34,081 nt of DNA. Source: Verrucomicrobia bacterium Opi.OSU.00C. Its GTDB lineage: Bacteria > Verrucomicrobiota > Verrucomicrobiia > Opitutales > PNEW01. The notes under the pieces were generated by a model that saw nothing but the letters and a program-made list of their open reading frames with translations, did no database searches and was not told the origin of the DNA. The DNA lies in the NCBI GenBank assembly GCA_002922725.1, contig PNEW01000011.1, positions 1 to 34,081 on the forward strand, in the 5' to 3' direction. Made by a program: the position numbers and the translations under genes. This document shows positions 27,403-34,081 of this stretch, piece by piece. Within the stretch, counting starts at the first letter, position 1; every line of letters starts with the position of its first letter.

Positions 27403-27475
27403 TTGAACGCCTAAATTTATTGAAAGGATATAATAGTCAATTATTATCAGATTTTTACAGACGAAAATAGAATTG

Positions 27476-27503
27476 TTGACGCCTTGTTTTTTACAAATAT
27501 TTA
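27476..27503 (+). promoter_or_regulatory. Possible sigma-70-like promoter for the rhomboid gene
   Basis: TTGACG (27476-27481) and TATTTA (27498-27503) are 16 bases apart. The pair lies about 120 bases before the rhomboid ATG in a divergent intergenic region, on the right strand. In such AT-rich DNA the -10 match carries little weight. Confidence 0.28.
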
Positions 27504-27624
27504 ATCAAAATTTTATATTTTACTCTATATGACTACTCTTTAAGAAAAACCCTACCTACAGATTTATCAATAACCCTCGAACTGAACTCTAAATACACCT
27601 AGGATACTTACCGCTTAAATACTC

Positions 27625-28503
27625 ATGTTATATGATCGCCCTTATATGCGTTATGATGCTTCTCGTCACCTTCCTGTTCTGAAATGGATCCTCATCATTA
27701 ATATTGGTGTATTTGTATTGCAAAATGTGTTCCGTTGGTGGTTTAACAGCGATTTTCCGGAGCGTTGTTTTGGGCTGAACAGCCTGGATTTATTACGCGG
27801 ATTTGTTTGGACACCTTTTACTTACAGTCTGCTACACGATACTGTCGGATCATTCCCTTGGCATCTTATTTTTAACATGCTGGCTATCTTTATTTTCGGA
27901 AGGATAGTTGAACAAGATATTGGTCCTCATAAACTTCTAGATCTCTATATTCTTTCGGTTTTTACCGGTGGATTGTTGTGGGTGATTTTCAATTTCCAAA
28001 GCCAGTATCCCCTCATCGGTGCCTCAGCAGCAGCGATGGGATTATTGACCGTTTATTGTATTATGCATGCAGATGAACGAGTTACTTTTTTACTCTTTTT
28101 TATTATTCCTGTAATGATTAAACCAAGATATTTAGGTTGGGGTATTTTTGGTATAGAGCTATTTGGATTTCTATTTAGTGAAATGATTCCAGGGAGCACG
28201 AATCGAATTGCACATTCGTCCCACATTGGTGGTATGCTAGGAGGACTTTTCTATTTTCGTTATCTCATCAATCGTGAATCGATAATAAAACGAAGTAAGA
28301 CATCTATTGAATTACCCTCTTGGTTAAAGAAAAAATCTTTGCGTAGCATCAAGACAAAGTATAAAATAAATATTGGTACCCATAGAGATATACAAAATGA
28401 AGTTGATAAAATACTGGATAAAATAAACAGTCAGGGTTTTGGTGCTCTAAGTGAAGAAGAAAAAAAGATTTTAGATCGCGCTAAAGACATCCTCAAACGA
28501 TAA
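27625..28503 (+). CDS. Rhomboid family intramembrane serine protease
   Basis: 292 residues, six or seven transmembrane helices. The family WHLIFNM segment gives His80 and Asn84 for oxyanion support, the nucleophile is Ser134 in IGASAAAMG, and His200 in HSSHIGGMLGG completes the dyad. The common GxSG is GASA here, a tolerated variation near the serine. The C-terminal 45 residues form a soluble charged helix (VDKILDKINSQGFGALSEEEKKILDRAKD), a tail I associate with rhomboids of PVC and Bacteroidetes bacteria. It lies 178 bases before the Prc protease gene on the same strand. Confidence 0.9.
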   Translation: MLYDRPYMRYDASRHLPVLKWILIINIGVFVLQNVFRWWFNSDFPERCFGLNSLDLLRGFVWTPFTYSLLHDTVGSFPWHLIFNMLAIFIFGRIVEQDIGPHKLLDLYILSVFTGGLLWVIFNFQSQYPLIGASAAAMGLLTVYCIMHADERVTFLLFFIIPVMIKPRYLGWGIFGIELFGFLFSEMIPGSTNRIAHSSHIGGMLGGLFYFRYLINRESIIKRSKTSIELPSWLKKKSLRSIKTKYKINIGTHRDIQNEVDKILDKINSQGFGALSEEEKKILDRAKDILKR

Positions 28504-28681
28504 GACACTTTTTTATTTATTAGTATATAAATCTTCAAAATAAATGAGTATTTCCTATTGGATTGAACACAAAGTTATCCTTAATTACCCATGTCCAAAT
28601 ATAATTAAAATTAGACATCAGCAAAACGATATTTATAGGATATTTTTTAATGCTTATTCGCTTCAATAAGATCCACCTCAC

Positions 28682-31216
28682 ATGAGTAGATTGATTTATT
28701 TCCTCAATATTTTCCTTCTTATTGTTCTTTTTTATACCACTGGGGTAGCGGAAGATACTTTTAGTCTTAGTATTGCCAGTAGCGAACAGATGAAGAAAGA
28801 AACGGTATTAGCCATTGATTCTATACAAAGTTACCATTTCACAAAAAAGCCATTAGCTAAAATTGATACAGAAAAGCTTTTGCATAATTATATGGAGGAA
28901 TTAGATTACCACCGTTTATTCTTACTCAAGAAAGATGTGGAAGCCCTTACATTAAGATTTCGAGATTCTCTGATTAATGTTTGGCTCGCGAGTGGAGATC
29001 TCTACCCAGCTTTTCAGGTATTTAAAAATTACCGTGACCGCGCACTTGATCGTCTCGACTGGATATTTGAACGTGTCAATGGTGATTTTAATTTTGAGGA
29101 AAATGAAACATTTATTCCAGATCGTTCAGAAGCGGAATGGCCAACTACTATCGCCGATGCCGACGACCTTTGGAATAAAAGATTAAAGTATGATCTCTTG
29201 CAAGAGCTGTTAAGAGATGAACCCTTGGATCGAGCTAAAGAAAAAGTTAGCCGACGCTATCATCGCACCAAGAGGGATATTAATGAGATCGAAGCTAATG
29301 ATATACAGGAACTGTTTCTTAGTGCTTTAGCTCAATTGTATGACCCACATTCAATATACTATTCATCAGATTCACTTGAAGATTTTGCAATTACCATACG
29401 TAATTCTTTAGTAGGTATTGGTGCTCTATTGCGTGATGAAGATGGGTACTGTGTTATTCAGAATCTAATCCCTGGCGGTCCTGCTGAAATGAGTGGTCAA
29501 CTTCACCCAGGAGATATCATCGTGGAAGTCACACAAAAAAATGAAGAGCCCATCGATGTTATCGATATGAAACTACGCAATATCGTAAAAATGATACGTG
29601 GAGTTAAAGGAACTGAAGTGAGCCTGAGTATTCAACCTGCAGTTGCTGCAGATTCTTCAGAACGTAAAATTGTTACCCTGATTCGAGATGAGATTCAACT
29701 AACAGCTAATCTTGCCCGAGCGGATGTATACGAAGTTCCTACCAGTGAGGGAAAATCTATAAGGATTGGTGTAATTGACTTACCAAGTTTTTACGGTTCT
29801 GGTATCGGTGGAGAACCTGCCGAATCGAGCACAACTGAAGATGTTGAACAACTTATTGTAAAATTGAATGATATTGGCATCTCTGGGCTCGTTCTTGATT
29901 TGCGTCGCAATGGCGGAGGTTTACTAAGTGAAGCTATATCCCTAACCGGGTTATTCATTCCCAAAGGTCCTGTAGTACAAGTTAAAGACACTTCAGGTCG
30001 CATCCGCAAAGACTGGGATCGCAATCCTAAAATTGTATATACTGGCCCTTTAGCAGTACTTGTCTCAAGACGAAGCGCATCTGCCAGTGAAATTGTCGCA
30101 GGCGCATTACAAAATCATCGTCGGGCAATCATTATTGGTGATGCTTCCACCCACGGGAAAGGTACCGTTCAAGCTATCTTTGAACTCGAGCGAGGCTTGC
30201 GAATTGGCGTGTTTTCTAAACCACAAAAATTAGGTGCAACGAGAATAACTATTCAAAAATTTTACCTGCCCAATGGAGATTCGACTCAGAAGGAAGGAGT
30301 GAAATCAGATATTATTATTCCCTCGGTAAACGAATTTTTACCCATCGGTGAATCTGACCTCCCTAATGCACTCTCCTGGGACACAATCGCTCCACTCGAT
30401 TGGCCCTCAAATAACGGACATCTGAATGACCATTTTGTCACTACCGATAACTTACTAGCTATATTACGCAAACAAAGCAAAGAACGATTGAATACTCTCG
30501 ATGAGTTTACTTACCTCAAAGAAAACATCGACTGGTTTCAGAAAAAACAAGATGAAAAGGAAGTTTCCTTAAACCTTAATCAAAGACGTAAGCAAAAAGA
30601 TGATGATGTAAGCTTTAAGGAATCAATGGATAAACAGTTGGATGAGTTGAGTACATTGGACTTCCCTTCGACTGATGTTCTACTTGATCTTTCCATTGAG
30701 AAAGAGAATCAACACCAGGAAAAACTACAGAAATCAATATTACCCAATGGTAAACCAAAGAAAAATCAATATTATCAAAAGGTTTATTACCATGCTTCAA
30801 ACGAAAGCAATGACATCAAAGAAGTCTTTGTCGAAAGAATTGATTTTGAGAAAATGATTAAATATTCAGATGACATCAGTGCATATCTTTCACAAAAAAT
30901 AAATACTCAATTGAAATCTCAAACTATTGAGGACATAATGAATCAATTCAAAAATGCAGATCGAACTGAAGATTTTCTAGTCGAAAAAGCGTTTAAAAAA
31001 CATTTTGATAATACCCTTAAAGAAAGTGAAATTAACATTCTTCTTCCTTTATTCTTCAATAAGCTAATTGAAATTGATCCTCACATACTAGAAGATAAAC
31101 CTGTCCTCGACATACCTTTACGTGAAAGTTTTCGTGTCGTAGCGGATTGGTTTATTTACAGTAAAGACAAAGCGCGATCCATTTCCTTTACTGCAGAAAA
31201 CGCGAGCAAAAGATAA
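28682..31216 (+). CDS. prc: Tail-specific carboxy-terminal processing protease (Prc/Tsp, S41A)
   Basis: 844 residues with an N-terminal signal peptide (LIYFLNIFLLIVLFYTTGVA, cleaved near residue 23), so periplasmic. Order: TSP N-terminal domain (about 45-225), PDZ domain (240-330, with LVGIGALL and GGPAEMSGQLHPGDII), S41 catalytic core with LDLRRNGGGLLSEA, the nucleophile Ser467 in RRSASASEIVAG and Lys493 in HGKGTVQ, and a long charged C-terminal DUF3340-like region. It cuts proteins with hydrophobic C-termini and in Gram-negatives trims peptidoglycan hydrolases and penicillin-binding proteins. It follows the rhomboid gene and converges with prmC after 20 bases. Confidence 0.95.
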   Translation: MSRLIYFLNIFLLIVLFYTTGVAEDTFSLSIASSEQMKKETVLAIDSIQSYHFTKKPLAKIDTEKLLHNYMEELDYHRLFLLKKDVEALTLRFRDSLINVWLASGDLYPAFQVFKNYRDRALDRLDWIFERVNGDFNFEENETFIPDRSEAEWPTTIADADDLWNKRLKYDLLQELLRDEPLDRAKEKVSRRYHRTKRDINEIEANDIQELFLSALAQLYDPHSIYYSSDSLEDFAITIRNSLVGIGALLRDEDGYCVIQNLIPGGPAEMSGQLHPGDIIVEVTQKNEEPIDVIDMKLRNIVKMIRGVKGTEVSLSIQPAVAADSSERKIVTLIRDEIQLTANLARADVYEVPTSEGKSIRIGVIDLPSFYGSGIGGEPAESSTTEDVEQLIVKLNDIGISGLVLDLRRNGGGLLSEAISLTGLFIPKGPVVQVKDTSGRIRKDWDRNPKIVYTGPLAVLVSRRSASASEIVAGALQNHRRAIIIGDASTHGKGTVQAIFELERGLRIGVFSKPQKLGATRITIQKFYLPNGDSTQKEGVKSDIIIPSVNEFLPIGESDLPNALSWDTIAPLDWPSNNGHLNDHFVTTDNLLAILRKQSKERLNTLDEFTYLKENIDWFQKKQDEKEVSLNLNQRRKQKDDDVSFKESMDKQLDELSTLDFPSTDVLLDLSIEKENQHQEKLQKSILPNGKPKKNQYYQKVYYHASNESNDIKEVFVERIDFEKMIKYSDDISAYLSQKINTQLKSQTIEDIMNQFKNADRTEDFLVEKAFKKHFDNTLKESEINILLPLFFNKLIEIDPHILEDKPVLDIPLRESFRVVADWFIYSKDKARSISFTAENASKR

Positions 31217-31236
31217 ATTTTTATGTCTCTGGATTT

Positions 31237-32076
31237 TTATTTCCAAGCAAAAAAATAGCGATTGCGAAAACTGAAATCTACTCGTGAATCCCAGTGCCTA
31301 AATCCCTTTTTAATAGCTATCTTTTTTAATACTGGGTGATGGTTAATGCCTGTCTCCATCGCTACCAGTCCTCCTTCATTTAAATAATTTAAAGCGTGTG
31401 AGAGGATATGCTTTAACTCATTCACCCCATTACCTTCTGCGACAAGCGCTGCGCGTGGTTCAAATTTATTAATTTCTGGTTGGGATTCATTCCATTCAAG
31501 CTCCGATAGGTAAGGAGGATTGGCCACAATCAAATCAAATTTTTCTTCAATATTATTAAACCAATGGGATTTTAAGATCTCAATACGATTGTGTAGCCCG
31601 GACCTTTTTATATTATCGCGCGCCAGAGAGAGGGCTTCATCACTGGTGTCAACTGCAAGTAATCGTGACTCAGGGTAATGTATCGCCAAAGCTAATACTA
31701 TAGCGCCACTTCCGGTACCAAGATCTAAAATTTTATTTGGAACACGATCCTTACCCTTAATAATAAGATCAATTAATTCTTCTGTCTCTGGCCTAGGGAT
31801 AAGCACACGATGATCAACCCTCAAATTAAGGCTAAAAAAATCTACTTCTCCTAATATATATTGCCATGGTTCACGTTTTCCTCTCCGTCTTACTAGATTG
31901 CGGATCTGATCCAAGTTCTCTGAGTCCAAGGGGCGATCGTATTGCAAATAGAGATCCAAGCGATTCAGATTCAATGCTTTCCCTATAATAATTTCTGCAT
32001 TCAGGCGAGCATTCTCTATTCTTTTAGTTGAAAAGAATAGTGTCGTCTTTTGGATTGCATCTATAAGGGTAATCAT
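31237..32076 (-). CDS. prmC: Peptide chain release factor N5-glutamine methyltransferase
   Basis: 279 residues. PrmC methylates the GGQ glutamine of RF1 and RF2. The N-terminal helical domain precedes a SAM-dependent Rossmann core with [16 protein letters not shown] (motif I) and the substrate-binding LIVANPPYLSE (NPPY). It is 58 bases downstream of prfA, its substrate gene, the classic prfA-prmC pair. A hairpin occupies the spacer and touches the start codon. Bases 31628-31751 of this gene recur, inverted, at the window end. Confidence 0.95.
   Translation of the reverse strand: MITLIDAIQKTTLFFSTKRIENARLNAEIIIGKALNLNRLDLYLQYDRPLDSENLDQIRNLVRRRGKREPWQYILGEVDFFSLNLRVDHRVLIPRPETEELIDLIIKGKDRVPNKILDLGTGSGAIVLALAIHYPESRLLAVDTSDEALSLARDNIKRSGLHNRIEILKSHWFNNIEEKFDLIVANPPYLSELEWNESQPEINKFEPRAALVAEGNGVNELKHILSHALNYLNEGGLVAMETGINHHPVLKKIAIKKGFRHWDSRVDFSFRNRYFFAWK
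31628..31751 (-). repeat. Internal prmC segment duplicated at the window end
   Basis: These 124 bases, covering the SAM-binding motif I region of prmC, are found again as a perfect reverse complement at 33958-34081. I compared both copies base by base and found no mismatch. This copy is the native one because the prmC reading frame continues through it on both sides. Confidence 0.95.
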
Positions 32077-32077
32077 A

Positions 32078-32097
32078 CCCGTTAGGGAACTAACGAG
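32078..32097 (-). promoter_or_regulatory. Hairpin touching the prmC start codon
   Basis: On the minus strand an 8-bp stem (cgttag pairing with ctaacg, extended by a G-U and a C-G pair) with a ttcc loop ends one base before the prmC ATG at 32076. There is no following T-run, so it is not a terminator. It would hide the initiation region in the prfA-prmC mRNA and could lower prmC translation relative to prfA. Confidence 0.4.
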
Positions 32098-32134
32098 AAT
32101 TAGCGATAACTAGGTGTTTTCTAAAATACAATAT

Positions 32135-33226
32135 TTAATTTTTTTCAGGTGAAAGCAATTCTTCTATTTTCAGTTTTTGATCAGTATCTTGGAGAGAATG
32201 AATCACTTCATCTAAATTACCCTCCATAATATCAGGAAGGTTATATAAAGTAAGTCCAATACGATGATCGGTAAGACGGCTTTGAGGGAAATTATAGGTC
32301 CTAATACGTTCACTTCGATCGCCACTTCCAATTTGACTGCGGCGATCTTGGGCATAACGCATCCTTTCCTCCTCTTCTTTTTTGTGCAATAATCGAGCGC
32401 GTAATACTTTCATCCCTTTTTGTTTATTCTTCAATTGTGAACGTTCATCTGCACAATTAACAATTAACCCGGAAGGCTTATGAAGGATTTGTACTGCCGA
32501 ATCTGTTGTATTAACACCTTGTCCCCCAGGACCGCTTGCCCGACAAACTGAAAATTCTAGGTCAGCTGGATCAAGATGAACATCGACATCTTCAGCTTCC
32601 GGAAGCACAGCCACAGTTGATGTAGAAGTATGGATGCGCCCATTAGTCTCAGTTACAGGTATGCGTTGAACGCGGTGCACGCCACTCTCAAATTTCAAGT
32701 ATTTATAAACTTCATCACCTCTTAAGTTGAAAACTACTTCTTTAAATCCACCCGCTTCCGAGACACTTGTACCTAGCTTCTCAACTTTCCATCCATGTTT
32801 TTCAGCATAGCGGACATACATTCTATACAGATCGGCAGCAAATAGTGAGGCTTCATTTCCACCGGCTCCAGCACGAATTTCGACTATAGTATTTCGAGAA
32901 TCGCTTTTATCAGGTGGCAGCATAGAGAATAGAACGTCACTATGTAAAACTTCCGCTTGTTGACGTATTATAGAAATTTCATCTTCTGCCATTTGTTTAA
33001 TATCTAGATCACTTCCAGGATCATCGACAATTGCTTGAATTTCCTTAATCTGCTGACCCTTGTTTTCTAGTTCACTGTAAAGAGCAAGTAATTTACTAAG
33101 ATTCTGATGTTCGCGTGTTAGATCCACTGCCCGTCGTGCATCCTGATAAAAGTCAGGCTCCGCCATCTGTGCATCAATTTCTTCGAAACGCTTGCGAAAT
33201 GGGTTAATATCAGGTAGAGATTTCAT
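32135..33226 (-). CDS. prfA: Peptide chain release factor 1
   Basis: 363 residues, near the E. coli RF1 length of 360. RF1 reads UAA and UAG. The codon-recognition tripeptide is PVT (190-192), the PxT form of RF1 and not the SPF of RF2, and the catalytic GGQ is at 234-236 in ASGPGGQGVNTTDSA. The N-terminal coiled-coil domain and the closing DHRIGLTLYNLPDIMEG are both present. First gene of the prfA-prmC unit, divergent from the HAD gene. Confidence 0.97.
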   Translation of the reverse strand: MKSLPDINPFRKRFEEIDAQMAEPDFYQDARRAVDLTREHQNLSKLLALYSELENKGQQIKEIQAIVDDPGSDLDIKQMAEDEISIIRQQAEVLHSDVLFSMLPPDKSDSRNTIVEIRAGAGGNEASLFAADLYRMYVRYAEKHGWKVEKLGTSVSEAGGFKEVVFNLRGDEVYKYLKFESGVHRVQRIPVTETNGRIHTSTSTVAVLPEAEDVDVHLDPADLEFSVCRASGPGGQGVNTTDSAVQILHKPSGLIVNCADERSQLKNKQKGMKVLRARLLHKKEEEERMRYAQDRRSQIGSGDRSERIRTYNFPQSRLTDHRIGLTLYNLPDIMEGNLDEVIHSLQDTDQKLKIEELLSPEKN

Positions 33227-33314
33227 GGAATTATGAAAGCATCAATAGATATTATAACGAAACGTACCTTATTTTATGCCCTTTCACTTAGATTAAAAAA
33301 ATATTCCCATTGCG

Positions 33315-33957
33315 ATGGCTGATAACAACCTTCATAGTCGAAACATTGTCGCCTGTATCTGGGATTTCGACAAGACTTTAATTCCCGGTTATATGCAAAC
33401 TCCCTTATTTGAGCAATATAACATCGATGAAAAAAAATTCTGGGAAGAGGTTAGTCGGCTGCCAAATATTTACAAAAAAAAAGGCATTAATGTAAGCAAA
33501 GATACCGTTTATCTAAATCACTTGCTAAGTTATGTTCGAACGGGGATAATGAAAGGCCTAAACAATGCCATTTTAAGGGAATTAGGTTCTAAGCTCCAAT
33601 ATTATCCAGGATTACCTGAAATTTTCCATGACTTGAAAGAACTTGTACGCAGTAATAATGAATCTGGGACTCATGATATAACCCTTGAACATTACATTAT
33701 TAGCACCGGCTTAGCAGAAATTATTCGAGGAAGTTCCATCGCGACTTATGTTGACGGAATTTACGGATGTGAATTTGTTGAAAGCCCTCTTCCTCCAGGT
33801 TTTCTAAACCAAGAAGAGCTACCACTCGCAACAAAGCAAGAAATAAGTCAGATCGGAACAATGGTGGATAATACTATCAAGACACGATTCATTTTTGAAA
33901 TAAATAAAGGGTCAAATAAAGATTCCGAAATTGACGTAAACGCTGTCATTCGTAATG
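33315..33957 (+). CDS. HAD-family hydrolase, N-terminal part (interrupted by chimeric join)
   Basis: About 214 native residues from ATG at 33315. Asp17-x-Asp19 in [12 protein letters not shown] is the HAD nucleophile motif with Dx[14 protein letters not shown] holds the motif II serine/threonine region, and [13 protein letters not shown] the motif III lysine. The frame continues open to the window end, but from 33958 the sequence is an inverted copy of prmC, so the apparent HAD-PrmC fusion is not real and the motif IV aspartates of the HAD domain are missing. I recall related 'haloacid dehalogenase-like hydrolases' of this form in Verrucomicrobia. Substrate unknown. The gene is absent from simple ORF calls because it has no stop. 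Confidence 0.82.
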
Positions 33958-34081
33958 AGGATCGTGTTCCAAATAAAATTTTAGATCTTGGTACCGGAAG
34001 TGGCGCTATAGTATTAGCTTTGGCGATACATTACCCTGAGTCACGATTACTTGCAGTTGACACCAGTGATGAAGCCCTCTC
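33958..34081 (+). repeat. Inverted duplicate of prmC at the contig end, probable chimera
   Basis: A perfect 124-base reverse complement of 31628-31751. The join falls inside the HAD gene at the shared word aggatcg, and the copy runs to the last base of the window. It encodes the prmC segment [17 protein letters not shown] in frame with the HAD ORF by chance. An inverted, nearby, short-homology join at a contig end is what multiple-displacement amplification or misassembly leaves; a true inverted duplication would be the alternative. Confidence 0.9.

Noticed and set aside
33315-34081. Novel HAD-PrmC fusion enzyme
   Set aside because: The C-terminal part is an exact inverted copy of the nearby prmC gene, so the fusion comes from a chimeric join.

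Overview
The window looks like a contig-end fragment from an AT-rich bacterium of the PVC superphylum, most plausibly a marine Verrucomicrobiota (Opitutales/Puniceicoccales-like). That placement is an inference from remembered family resemblance: the small charged coiled-coil protein at 6071, the HAD protein at 33315, the rhomboid with its C-terminal extension, and the OleC/OleD-like pair. The outer membrane (TonB receptor, heptosyltransferase-type GT9) says Gram-negative. Most start codons lack an obvious Shine-Dalgarno. I see no tRNA, rRNA, CRISPR array, integrase or transposase.

Layout. 1-6.4 kb: C-terminus of a TonB-dependent receptor with a good terminator, a YvlD/holin-like membrane protein, a secreted hypothetical, an SDR epimerase, a short relic resembling the start of a DUF4011 helicase, rarA, thiD and a charged coiled-coil gene. 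6.4-13 kb: an endonuclease/exonuclease/phosphatase, a thyA-folA pair, and a two-gene unit of an alanine/serine-glyoxylate aminotransferase plus a 970-residue FAD/Fe-S 2-hydroxyacid dehydrogenase, readable as a glycolate/glyoxylate-to-glycine module. 13.2-22 kb: a lipid-looking block with an alpha-oxoamine synthase (serine palmitoyltransferase/BioF type), GT9, GT4, a FabF-like ketosynthase, an ACP fused to a FabZ-like hot-dog domain, and OleD-like and OleC-like genes. There is no other biotin gene, no OleA and no OleB, so this looks like a dedicated lipid or glycolipid pathway and is the best candidate for something undescribed. 22-34 kb: purE-purK, trkA-trkH (K+ uptake), a ferredoxin, a rhomboid protease, a Prc/Tsp protease, prfA-prmC (release factor 1 and its methylase), and a HAD-family gene.

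Data-quality signals matter here. Three genes (thyA, the aminotransferase, trkA) each carry exactly one extra base in an A/T homopolymer, and removing it restores a full-length protein. The last 124 bases (33958-34081) are a perfect inverted copy of an internal piece of prmC (31628-31751), joined in the middle of the HAD gene. This is typical of a chimera from multiple-displacement amplification or assembly at a contig end, and it creates a false HAD-PrmC fusion.
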